From Chitinophagaceae bacterium (GTDB lineage Bacteria > Bacteroidota > Bacteroidia > Chitinophagales > Chitinophagaceae): a stretch of 64,000 nt of DNA. The DNA lies in contig JAIXWH010000066.1 of assembly GCA_027484165.1 (NCBI GenBank), forward strand, positions 23,939 through 87,938, in the 5' to 3' direction. Numbering within the stretch: position 1 is the first letter of the stretch; every line of letters begins with the position of its first letter. The position numbers were made by a program, and so were the translations under genes. Below, in pieces: positions 20,935 to 29,545 of the stretch. The notes under the pieces are model-generated. The model ran no database searches. It worked only from the letters and a program-made list of their open reading frames with translations, and was not told the DNA's origin.

Positions 20935-20960
20935 TATCCAAACCAATCCAATTCAATGAA
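20935..20960 (+). repeat. TATCCAAACCAATCCAATTCAATGAA (copy 2)
   Basis: Direct repeat of copy 1. Confidence 0.65.
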
Positions 20961-21010
20961 AACCAAGATTTAAAAAACTGATCTAATTAATTTTTTAAAT
21001 GAAAAACCTT

Positions 21011-21042
21011 TAAAGCTCTGATTATTCAGAGCTTTATTTTTT
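21011..21042 (+). terminator. intrinsic terminator of module A
   Basis: TAAAGCTCTGA-ttat-TCAGAGCTTTA followed by TTTTTT. Confidence 0.88.
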
Positions 21043-21197
21043 ATATAATTGACTTTAAGTAGATATACCTAAAACGTTTAATTCTTAATACTAAATATTT
21101 GATTTCGAGTTATAATAATACAATTATAATTACAATCAGTCGTTTTAATAACAAGAATCACAAAATGGTTCGTTGTTAATCCGAAACCCAATTAAAG

Positions 21198-21213
21198 TAT
21201 CCAATCCAATGAA
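21198..21213 (+). repeat. TATCCAATCCAATGAA (copy 3)
   Basis: Direct repeat shared with module A. Confidence 0.7.
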
Positions 21214-21275
21214 AAATTAATGGCTTCCAAATCCTTTTGAAATCAATAAATATATAATTTTAAAATGAAGCCATA

Positions 21276-21309
21276 GAGAGAGCCCTTAACTAGGCTCTCT
21301 CATTTTTTA
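21276..21309 (+). terminator. intrinsic terminator of module B
   Basis: GAGAGAGCC-cttaacta-GGCTCTCTC followed by ATTTTTT. Confidence 0.9.
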
Positions 21310-21356
21310 TAAACACTTCGTATTCAATAATAATTTAGACATTATAAATATTTCAA

Positions 21357-21530
21357 ATGCAATCTGTATTATGCGTTGGGTCAGTTTTAGTAGATGAACT
21401 TTATTTTTGTAATGAGAAGCCTAAAAATAATCTCAGAAAAATTAATGGGGAGAGTTTGGAAGCTAATATTACATTGATTAATAATTATGTCAAACTTGCT
21501 GCAAAATTTGCAGTTTCATATCAACAATGA
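21357..21530 (+). pseudogene. possible remnant of a PfkB-family carbohydrate kinase N-terminus
   Basis: MQSVLCVGSVLVDELYFCNEKPKNN... then TGA after about 57 codons; no downstream kinase domain. Confidence 0.3.
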
Positions 21531-21616
21531 TAGGTATCATAACACTTGTTTATTCTAAGTAATAGGGATTTATCAATTGGTCTCTATATTGTAATCGATA
21601 TCATTAAAGCTATTAT

Positions 21617-22711
21617 TTGATGATATATTGTATGATAAAAGCCCCTATTACAATCATTTTTATAGTCTATTTTATTTTAGTCAATTGTGTTTTTAGTCAA
21701 AATACAACGGATACCAAAAAGAAAAATTATTTATCTCAATCAATTCTTTTACAAGACCAACTGATTTATTTAGAAAAAAATAAAAGTTCATACGATTTAA
21801 TTCAAATTAAAAGAGTGAAAACAAATTATAAACTTGGAGATACTTCCAATGATATTATTTTTATTAAGAAAAAACTGATGTTATTGGGAGATATAAAATC
21901 CTTTAATGTGAATACTATATTTGACAGCTCTTTACTCACTGGGATCAATAATTATCAAAAAAGAAATGGATTAAGAATAAGTAATTTAATCAAGAATGAT
22001 TTGATACAAAAATTAAACCAGTCATTAGATAAAACCATTTTTTCAATTAAATTGAACATGAAAAGATGGTCATATTTTGACACATTAACCTTAAGTGAAT
22101 TTATCTTGATTAATATCCCTGAATATGAATTGAGGTTGATAAAAAACAAGGAAGTTCGAATAGAAATGAAAGTTATTGTAGGAAAGGCTACAAACAAAAC
22201 CCCACAACTGAATAGCGCTGTCAATTATATTGTATTTTGTCCTTATTGGAATGTGCCGAATAGTATTTTGACTAAAGAGATTATGCCACTGATTAAAAGG
22301 TATCCTAACTATTTGAGTACATTCAGTATGGAATGGAATAATGGTAAATTACGTCAAATGCCAGGAAGAAGCAATGCGCTCGGATTGATAAAATTTATTT
22401 TTCCTAATCCTTATGATGTATACATGCATGATACGCCGTTAAAAAACTTATTTAAAGAAAATGAAAGGGCATTTAGTCATGGATGTATCAGATTAGAACA
22501 ACCCAAAAAACTAGCTGAATATTTATTGAAAGACAGTCAACGATGGAGAGAAAATGATATTGATTTAACAGTTAATAAAAACAAAGAACAATGGGTCAAA
22601 ATAAATCAACCCATGCCGATAATGATAAAATATTTTACGGCATGGGTTGATGAAAATCAATCTCTTCAATTAAGAAAAGATATCTATAATTTGGATGAGA
22701 AATCAAAATAA
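21617..22711 (+). CDS. L,D-transpeptidase family protein (YkuD/YcbB-like)
   Basis: FSHGCIRLEQP catalytic motif; peptidoglycan-binding-like segment (LGDTSNDIIFIKKKLMLLGDI). Confidence 0.85.
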   Translation: MMIYCMIKAPITIIFIVYFILVNCVFSQNTTDTKKKNYLSQSILLQDQLIYLEKNKSSYDLIQIKRVKTNYKLGDTSNDIIFIKKKLMLLGDIKSFNVNTIFDSSLLTGINNYQKRNGLRISNLIKNDLIQKLNQSLDKTIFSIKLNMKRWSYFDTLTLSEFILINIPEYELRLIKNKEVRIEMKVIVGKATNKTPQLNSAVNYIVFCPYWNVPNSILTKEIMPLIKRYPNYLSTFSMEWNNGKLRQMPGRSNALGLIKFIFPNPYDVYMHDTPLKNLFKENERAFSHGCIRLEQPKKLAEYLLKDSQRWRENDIDLTVNKNKEQWVKINQPMPIMIKYFTAWVDENQSLQLRKDIYNLDEKSK

Positions 22712-22715
22712 AAAA

Positions 22716-23048
22716 CTATCTGTCTCTATTATTGAAGCCTCCACGGTTGTTGTTATTATTATTGTTTCTGTTGAAACCCCCGCCATTTGAAGGACGAGGA
22801 GCTGAAGGTCTTTCTTCTGCTGCTTTTACAACCAATGGTTTTTTCCCAAGAGAAATATCATTTAAACTGTCAATAGCTTCTAAAGCATCTTCTTTGTTTT
22901 CCATTTCAACAAATCCAAATCCTTTGCTTTTCCCAGTTTCTTTATCTAAGGCAACTTTAGCAGATACAACGGGACCAAATTTTTCAAATATTTCTTCTAA
23001 TTCAGCATCATCTAAATCATAAGGTAAGCCTGCAACAAAAATCTTCAT
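22716..23048 (-). CDS. RRM-domain RNA-binding protein with Asn/Gly/Arg-rich tail
   Basis: RNP2 IFVAGLPYDL and RNP1 KGFGFVEM; NNNNNNNRGGFNNRDR tail. Confidence 0.92.
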   Translation of the reverse strand: MKIFVAGLPYDLDDAELEEIFEKFGPVVSAKVALDKETGKSKGFGFVEMENKEDALEAIDSLNDISLGKKPLVVKAAEERPSAPRPSNGGGFNRNNNNNNNRGGFNNRDR

Positions 23049-23213
23049 AATTTCAATTTTAAACGAAATTACATAACTTAATTTTCTAATCGAAACAATC
23101 TTTATTTTTTTATTTAAAATGATTGTTTTAAAATAAATCGATGAATAGTACGAGTAATTGTGTTATAATATAAATGGATTCAATATTTTTGATGATAAAC
23201 TAATTTTAAACCA

Positions 23214-23663
23214 ATGAGCGACAATAATTTAACACTAGGCGAAATCCACACCAACAAAGGAGTTATGAAATTTGAATTGTATGATGATGATGCTCCGATC
23301 ACTGTAGGTAATTTTAAAAAATTAATTCAATCAGGTTATTATGATGGATTAACTTTTCACAGAGTGATACCCAATTTTGTGGTACAAGGTGGTTGTCCTG
23401 ATGGTACTGGTGCAGGCGGGCCAGGCTACTCAATACCTTGCGAAACAAGAGGATTAAAACAGGTCCATGAAAGAGGTGTTTTTTCAATGGCGCACAGAGG
23501 ACCAAACACAGGAGGTTCGCAATTTTTTATTTGTCATGACAGGATGAATACAAAACATCTCGATGGTGTTCATACTTGTTTTGGAAAAGTAATTGATGGG
23601 ATTGAAGTGGTTGATAAAATTGTAGCAGGTGATGTTATGGAAAAAGTAATCATCTTAAACTAA
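23214..23663 (+). CDS. cyclophilin-type peptidyl-prolyl cis-trans isomerase
   Basis: [29 protein letters not shown]. Confidence 0.93.
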   Translation: MSDNNLTLGEIHTNKGVMKFELYDDDAPITVGNFKKLIQSGYYDGLTFHRVIPNFVVQGGCPDGTGAGGPGYSIPCETRGLKQVHERGVFSMAHRGPNTGGSQFFICHDRMNTKHLDGVHTCFGKVIDGIEVVDKIVAGDVMEKVIILN

Positions 23664-23668
23664 ATTTT

Positions 23669-23690
23669 AGCCTTCTCTTAAAGGCTTTTT
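23669..23690 (+). terminator. short intrinsic terminator
   Basis: AGCCTT-ctctta-AAGGCT TTTT. Confidence 0.6.
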
Positions 23691-23706
23691 ATTTTATTAA
23701 AACATA

Positions 23707-24180
23707 ATGAGAGCTGCTTCGGTTAAAGAAATCAAAACTGGATTAGAAGAAATTTCTCCAAAGGAGTTGTTATCAATTTGTTTGAGATTATCAAAGTTTA
23801 AAAAAGAGAATAAGGAATTGATTACTTATTTGTTGTTTGAAGCACAGGATGAAGATGCTTACATACAAAGTGTGAAATCTGAAATTGACTTGTCTTTTGA
23901 ATCTTTGAACACAAACAGCATGTACATAGCTAAAAAGAACATCAGAAAAATTGTGAGAATTGCAAACAGGTATATTAAATATAGTAATCTGGAAACAACT
24001 GCAGTAACCCTATTGATTTATGTTTGCAGTAAAATAAAAAGTTCAGGGCTGGATTTAGATAAGAGTCAGGCACTATCCAATATTTTTTCATCATTAATAA
24101 AAAAAATAAAGCTTTCGATTTCCAATTTGCATGAGGATTTGCAGTATGATTTTAATTTAGAATTAAATGAAATCATGTAA
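23707..24180 (+). CDS. conserved hypothetical protein
   Basis: 157-aa ORF in a clean intergenic position; helical, no recognised motif. Confidence 0.6.
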   Translation: MRAASVKEIKTGLEEISPKELLSICLRLSKFKKENKELITYLLFEAQDEDAYIQSVKSEIDLSFESLNTNSMYIAKKNIRKIVRIANRYIKYSNLETTAVTLLIYVCSKIKSSGLDLDKSQALSNIFSSLIKKIKLSISNLHEDLQYDFNLELNEIM

Positions 24181-24245
24181 TGGGAATAAAATATCAATAA
24201 CTAATATTTGTATATCAATAAAATTAATCAATACTTAAAGAAGAT

Positions 24246-25622
24246 ATGATAAATAAGATAGACGATTTTGAAAATGTTTTTTTTATTGGTGTAGCTGGTA
24301 CTGGAATGAGTGCAATTGCACAATATCTTTCTGGAATCGGCAAAAAAGTAAGCGGAAGCGACAGGTATTTTAAGGAAAATGAAATCAATGACACCAGAGA
24401 TAAATTAGAAAATGCGAACATCGTTTGTTATGAACAAAATGGAATGGGTATCAATGAAAACACTTCTTTAGTTGTGGTGTCTACTGCCATAGAAGATACT
24501 GTTCCTGAAGTCCAAAAAGCCAAATCACTAAATATTCCTATAGTTAAGAGAAGTGAATTACTTGCAATTATTGCAAGAAGTAAGAAGACGATTGCAGTTG
24601 GTGGTACATCAGGAAAAAGCACTACAAGTGCGATGTTGTTTGATATTATGGAATATGCAGGATATGAACCAAGTATCATAAGTGGAGCAGGATTAGTAAG
24701 TATTATTAAAGAAAATAAAATAGGAAATGCAAAGGTGGGTTCAGGAGATTGGCTGATTATCGAAGCTGATGAAAGCGATGGATCTATTGTTAAATACACA
24801 CCTGAAGTAGGTTTATTATTAAATATCGATAAAGATCATCAGGAAATAAGTGAACTCATTTCAATATTTGATATATTTAAAAAGAATACAACACAATTAT
24901 TTGTAGTAAATCAATCCAATTCACTTGCAGCATCTTTAAGTGATAAAAAAGAAAATGATTTTTCCTCAAATGAAAAGGATGGTGGATATAAAGCAATTAA
25001 TTTTAAACAGCATGGTCTTGCGATTCAATTTGAAATTAATGGTCAGAATTTTGAAATGAATGTTGTTGGAAAACACAACATGGAAAATGCTCTTGCAGCT
25101 GTTGCTGTAGCCAATCAAATTGGCATTTCATTACTCGATTGTGCAAAAGGGTTAAAGAATTATGAGGGGATTTACAGAAGACATCAGTTGCTCGGAATTA
25201 AAAACGGAATATATGTAATAGATGATTATGCACATAATCCTGTTAAATGTGCAGCTTCAATCGAAGCTTGCCAGCACATCGCTCCTAAAGTAATTGCGTG
25301 GTTTCAGCCACACGGATATGGCCCAACACGTTTTTTAAAAAATGATTTTATACATGAGTTTAAAAATGTCCTTCGTTCAGAAGATGAGTTATGGATGAGT
25401 GAAATATTTTACGCAGGTGGAACTGCAACAAAAGATATATCTGCCAATGACTTGATTGTAGAAATTAAATTAGCTGGTAAAAATGCTTTTTTTGTTGACA
25501 ACAGAAATAATTTTTTAGAGCAAGTGAGACCACATTTAACCAACAATTGCGTATTATTGTTGATGGGAGCAAGAGATCCAGAATTGGAATATTTCTGTAA
25601 AGGTGTTTGGAAAAATATTTAA
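24246..25622 (+). CDS. Mur ligase family protein (MurC-like)
   Basis: GVAGTGMSAIAQYL; P-loop GGTSGKSTTSAM; IIEADESDGS; VGKHNMENALAAVAV; DDYAHNPVK. Confidence 0.88.
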   Translation: MINKIDDFENVFFIGVAGTGMSAIAQYLSGIGKKVSGSDRYFKENEINDTRDKLENANIVCYEQNGMGINENTSLVVVSTAIEDTVPEVQKAKSLNIPIVKRSELLAIIARSKKTIAVGGTSGKSTTSAMLFDIMEYAGYEPSIISGAGLVSIIKENKIGNAKVGSGDWLIIEADESDGSIVKYTPEVGLLLNIDKDHQEISELISIFDIFKKNTTQLFVVNQSNSLAASLSDKKENDFSSNEKDGGYKAINFKQHGLAIQFEINGQNFEMNVVGKHNMENALAAVAVANQIGISLLDCAKGLKNYEGIYRRHQLLGIKNGIYVIDDYAHNPVKCAASIEACQHIAPKVIAWFQPHGYGPTRFLKNDFIHEFKNVLRSEDELWMSEIFYAGGTATKDISANDLIVEIKLAGKNAFFVDNRNNFLEQVRPHLTNNCVLLLMGARDPELEYFCKGVWKNI

Positions 25623-25631
25623 AATATTTTA

Positions 25632-26876
25632 ATGGTTACTTTAATCAAAAATATCAAGTCATTAATTAATATTCGCGAAGAAGATGAGCTACTTCGTGGA
25701 AAAGAATTGTCAATACTTCCACAGGTCAACAATTCTTTTTTATTAATTGAAGATGGCTTTATTACAGATTTTGGTTCTATGAATGATATAGATAACAGAA
25801 TTAATAATCAGCCTTTGCATATCATTGATGCTAAAGATCAATTTGTTCTTCCTGCATGGTGTGATAGCCATACACATATTGTATTTGCAGGTAGCAGAGA
25901 AAATGAATTTTTAGATAAGATAAAAGGAAAAAGTTATGCTGAAATTGCAGCAAATGGTGGTGGGATATTAAATTCTGCAAAAAAAATACAGGATGCGTCT
26001 GAAGATTTTCTTTTTAATGAATCATGGAAACGATTGAATGAAGTATCGAAATTAGGAACAGGAAGTATTGAAATAAAAAGCGGATACGGGTTAACGGTAG
26101 AAGCTGAATTGAAAATGCTTCGTGTGATTAAGAAACTCAAAGAAAAATCAAACCTAAACATAAAATCTACATTTTTGGGTGCTCATACCTTTCCAGTGGA
26201 TTATAAAGATAATCATGAAGCCTATATTGATTTGATCATTAACGAGATGCTGCCAGTAATTGCTAATGAGAAGCTGGCTGATTATATTGATGTTTTTTGT
26301 GAGTCGGGATTTTACAATGTTGAAGAAATGGAAAGAATTTGCAATGCTGGAATGCAATATAATCTCAAGCCCAAATTGCATATTAATCAATTAAACAGTA
26401 TTGGTGGTATTCAGTCAGCAATTAAAATGAATGCCATTTCGGTTGATCATTTAGAAACTATGACTACTGATGATGTAAAGCATTTGTCTGCATCAAATAC
26501 CATTGGTACTTTATTACCAACGGCTGCTTTTTTTCTTAGTATGCCTTATCAGCCAGCAAGACAATTGATTGATTCGAATTGTGCAATTGCATTGGCATCA
26601 GATTATAATCCTGGTTCTACACCAAGTGGTAACATGAATTTTGTTGTTGCATTAAGTTGTATACAAATGAAAATGTTGCCAGAAGAGGCAATTAACGCTG
26701 CAACAATAAATGGAGCTTTTGCAATGGAGAGTCAGGTTTTAACAGGTAGTATAAAAAGAGGTAAACGGGCTGATTTAATTATAACAAAACCCATTCCATC
26801 TTTAGCTTATTTGCCTTATTCATTTGGTAGTAATTTAATTGACCAGGTAATAATCAAAGGTGATTTTATAAATTAA
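25632..26876 (+). CDS. hutI: imidazolonepropionase
   Basis: CDSHTHIVFAGSRENEF, EIKSGYGL, ALASDYNPGS. Confidence 0.95.
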   Translation: MVTLIKNIKSLINIREEDELLRGKELSILPQVNNSFLLIEDGFITDFGSMNDIDNRINNQPLHIIDAKDQFVLPAWCDSHTHIVFAGSRENEFLDKIKGKSYAEIAANGGGILNSAKKIQDASEDFLFNESWKRLNEVSKLGTGSIEIKSGYGLTVEAELKMLRVIKKLKEKSNLNIKSTFLGAHTFPVDYKDNHEAYIDLIINEMLPVIANEKLADYIDVFCESGFYNVEEMERICNAGMQYNLKPKLHINQLNSIGGIQSAIKMNAISVDHLETMTTDDVKHLSASNTIGTLLPTAAFFLSMPYQPARQLIDSNCAIALASDYNPGSTPSGNMNFVVALSCIQMKMLPEEAINAATINGAFAMESQVLTGSIKRGKRADLIITKPIPSLAYLPYSFGSNLIDQVIIKGDFIN

Positions 26877-26890
26877 TATAATTATAAGAT

Positions 26891-28567
26891 ATGATACAAT
26901 TAATTGAATGTGTTCCCAATTTTTCTGAAGGAAATGATCTAAATGTAATCAAACAAATTACAGATCAAATTGAATCCGTTGAAGGAGTAAGATTGTTGAA
27001 TGTGGATCCAGGTAAAGCAACTAACAGAACTGTTGTAACTATTGTTGGTCAACCAGAAGCTGTTATTGAAGCTGCTTTCAGAGCAATTAAAAAAGCAGGA
27101 GAATTGATTGATATGAGTAAACACAAAGGTGAACATCCAAGAATGGGAGCTACCGATGTTTGTCCGCTTATTCCTATTGCAAATATCACAATGGAGGAAA
27201 CTGCAAAATATGCTCAGCAATTGGCAAAGCGTGTTGGTGGAGAATTAAATCTGCCTATCTATTTGTATGAAGCAGCTCAACCTAACAAAGAGAGAAGTAA
27301 TCTATCTATAATCAGAGCAGGCGAATATGAAGGTTTCGCCAAAAAAATATTATTGCCAGAGTGGAAACCAGACTTCGGCCCAGCAGCATTTGATGTAAAA
27401 AGAGGGGCTACTGTTATAGGTGCTAGAGATTTTTTGGTTGCATATAATATCAATCTCAATACGACATCAACCCGAAGAGCTAATGCAGTAGCTTTTGATA
27501 TTCGTGAAGCGGGTAGGGTTAAACGTGAAAATGGAAAAATCGTAAATGATGAAAACGGAAATCCAATAAATATTCCCGGAAGTTTAAAATCTGTAAAAGC
27601 GATTGGATGGTTTATAGAAGAGTATGGAATTGCTCAAATTTCAATCAATCTTACCAATATTAATGTAACACCTGTTCACATTGCATTTGACGAAGCGTCT
27701 AGAAAAGCTAATGAAAGAGGATTAAGAGTAACCGGAAGTGAATTAGTAGGATTGATACCCCTAAAATCTATGACAGATGCAGGTCGTTATTTCTTAGAAA
27801 AACAACAAAGATCTACAGGTGTAAGTGAAAAGGAGTTAATCAAAATTGCAGTCAAATCTATGGGATTGGATGAATTGACTCCTTTTAATCCTCAGGATAG
27901 AATTATTGAATACATGCTTGCTAATACATCTGACAATAAATTGGTGAGTATGACACTTACTGATTTTGCTGATGAAACTGCAAGTGAAAGCCCCGCTCCG
28001 GGAGGAGGCTCCATTTCTGCTTATGTTGGTGCTTTAGGTGTTTCTTTGGCTACAATGGTTGCAAATCTTTCATCACACAAACAAGGGTGGGATGAAAGAT
28101 GGAAAGAATTCAGTGATTGGGCTGAAAAAGGACAGCATATTAAAGATCAATTATTAAAATTAGTAGATGAGGATACAAGGGCTTTCAATAAGATAATGTC
28201 TGCATTTGGATTGCCTAAAGGTTCACCCGAAGAAAAAGCAATCAGAACCCAAGCCATTCAGGATGCAACCAAAAATGCAATAGATGTGCCTTTTAAAGTA
28301 ATGCAACTTTCATTTGAAAGTATGGAAGTGATTAAAGCAATGGCTATAATAGGTAATCCAAACTCGGTTTCAGATGCTGGTGTAGGAGCATTGTGTGCAA
28401 GAAGTGCTGTAATGGGCGCATTCATGAATGTGAGAATCAATGCAAAAGATTACGCTGATAAAGGGTATGTAAATGATATTGTAAAAAAAGGGACTGAAAT
28501 TGAGTCTAATACTATCATTCTAGAAAAAGAGATATTGAGTATCGTGAACGAAAAGATAGGCATTTAA
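26891..28567 (+). CDS. ftcD: bifunctional glutamate formimidoyltransferase / formimidoyl-THF cyclodeaminase
   Basis: N-terminal ECVPNFSEG...HKGEHPRMGATDVCPLIP; C-terminal SESPAPGGGSISAYVGALG. Confidence 0.92.
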   Translation: MIQLIECVPNFSEGNDLNVIKQITDQIESVEGVRLLNVDPGKATNRTVVTIVGQPEAVIEAAFRAIKKAGELIDMSKHKGEHPRMGATDVCPLIPIANITMEETAKYAQQLAKRVGGELNLPIYLYEAAQPNKERSNLSIIRAGEYEGFAKKILLPEWKPDFGPAAFDVKRGATVIGARDFLVAYNINLNTTSTRRANAVAFDIREAGRVKRENGKIVNDENGNPINIPGSLKSVKAIGWFIEEYGIAQISINLTNINVTPVHIAFDEASRKANERGLRVTGSELVGLIPLKSMTDAGRYFLEKQQRSTGVSEKELIKIAVKSMGLDELTPFNPQDRIIEYMLANTSDNKLVSMTLTDFADETASESPAPGGGSISAYVGALGVSLATMVANLSSHKQGWDERWKEFSDWAEKGQHIKDQLLKLVDEDTRAFNKIMSAFGLPKGSPEEKAIRTQAIQDATKNAIDVPFKVMQLSFESMEVIKAMAIIGNPNSVSDAGVGALCARSAVMGAFMNVRINAKDYADKGYVNDIVKKGTEIESNTIILEKEILSIVNEKIGI

Positions 28568-28641
28568 TTAAGTATTTCAATATTGGATTTAAAACACTAA
28601 TTTTAACGTTCGAATTTTAAAAAAATATAACTACTTATAAG

Positions 28642-29541
28642 ATGTTTACAAAATCAACGATTGCAATAATTTCTTGTGTGATTTTATTAGTTTCATGTCA
28701 AAAAGATCCCAATTTAGTTACAACAACTTCTCCAGTTGGAAATCCAATCGTTGTAGCACCAGTTGCTCCACCTTCTGCAGCTTCCGACAGTACTATGTTA
28801 ATGGGTAATCCAAGTAACGCCTCTTTAAGTGTTTCTGACATAACCAATTATCTTTTAAAAGAAATCTATTACTCTGTTTCGTATAACAGTGTTGCAGGAA
28901 TTCCAAATTGGGTGAGCTGGCATTTATGTTCATCAGATTTAGGCCCTGTATCTCGTCAAAACTCATTTTCTTCAAACAATGCATTACCTTCTGGATGGTA
29001 TCAGGTTTCAAGTTCAAGTTATACAGGATCGGGTTTCGATAGAGGACATATGTGTCCTTCAGCAGACAGAACTACATCTTTGGATGCTAACAACTCTACA
29101 TTCTTTATGACGAATATTGTGCCTCAAGCACCACGTAACAATCAAATTACTTGGGCATCTCTTGAAAATTATTGCAGAGATTCATTAGTGGGTGTTCAAG
29201 GAAAAGAATTATATATCATTGCAGGTACTTACGGAGAAGGTGGAACTGCAACTTCAGGCGGTACACCTGAAATAAATATTGACAACGGTAGAGTAAAAGT
29301 CCCAGCTTATATTTGGAAAGTGATTGTAGTTTTATCTAATGGATCAAACGATTTATCAAGAGTTGTAAACAACACGAGAGTAATTAGTGTTGTTCTGCCC
29401 AATAATAATGATGTAGACACTGATTGGAGGACTTACAGAACTTCTGTAAATGATATCGAAACATTAACCAGTTATGATTTATTATCAAATGTTTCTACAA
29501 CAATTCAAAATACGATTGAAGCAAGAGTAGATAATCAATAA
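28642..29541 (+). CDS. DNA/RNA non-specific endonuclease, predicted lipoprotein
   Basis: Lipobox-like LVSC at N-terminus; DRGHMCPSADRT catalytic motif; TNIVPQAPRNNQITWASLENY. Confidence 0.88.
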   Translation: MFTKSTIAIISCVILLVSCQKDPNLVTTTSPVGNPIVVAPVAPPSAASDSTMLMGNPSNASLSVSDITNYLLKEIYYSVSYNSVAGIPNWVSWHLCSSDLGPVSRQNSFSSNNALPSGWYQVSSSSYTGSGFDRGHMCPSADRTTSLDANNSTFFMTNIVPQAPRNNQITWASLENYCRDSLVGVQGKELYIIAGTYGEGGTATSGGTPEINIDNGRVKVPAYIWKVIVVLSNGSNDLSRVVNNTRVISVVLPNNNDVDTDWRTYRTSVNDIETLTSYDLLSNVSTTIQNTIEARVDNQ

Positions 29542-29545
29542 TTAA

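Larger units (their letters stand above)
20881..21042 (+). ncRNA. candidate small RNA module A
   Basis: TTAATCCAAACC, two TATCCAA..CCAAT..CAATGAA repeats, 10-bp IR ATTTAAAAAA/TTTTTTAAAT, ends in an 11-bp intrinsic terminator; no ORF. Confidence 0.5.
21176..21310 (+). ncRNA. candidate small RNA module B (sibling of A)
   Basis: TTAATCCGAAACCC, TATCCAATCCAATGAA, 8-bp IR ATGGCTTC/GAAGCCAT, ends in a 9-bp intrinsic terminator; no ORF. Confidence 0.5.

Noticed and set aside
20907-20960. Possible CRISPR-like array from the TATCCAA repeats
   Set aside because: Only three irregular short repeats with no regular spacers and no cas genes in the window.
22729-22780. Short AAC/GTT tandem repeat as a phase-variable locus
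   Set aside because: In-frame codons for the Asn-rich tail of the RRM protein; a triplet repeat would not shift the frame.
22732-23022. 96-aa plus-strand ORF antisense to the RRM gene
   Set aside because: Leu/Pro-rich shadow of the RRM gene's N/R/G-rich codons.
24428-24799. 123-aa minus-strand ORF
   Set aside because: Fully antisense to the Mur ligase gene with no recognisable domain.
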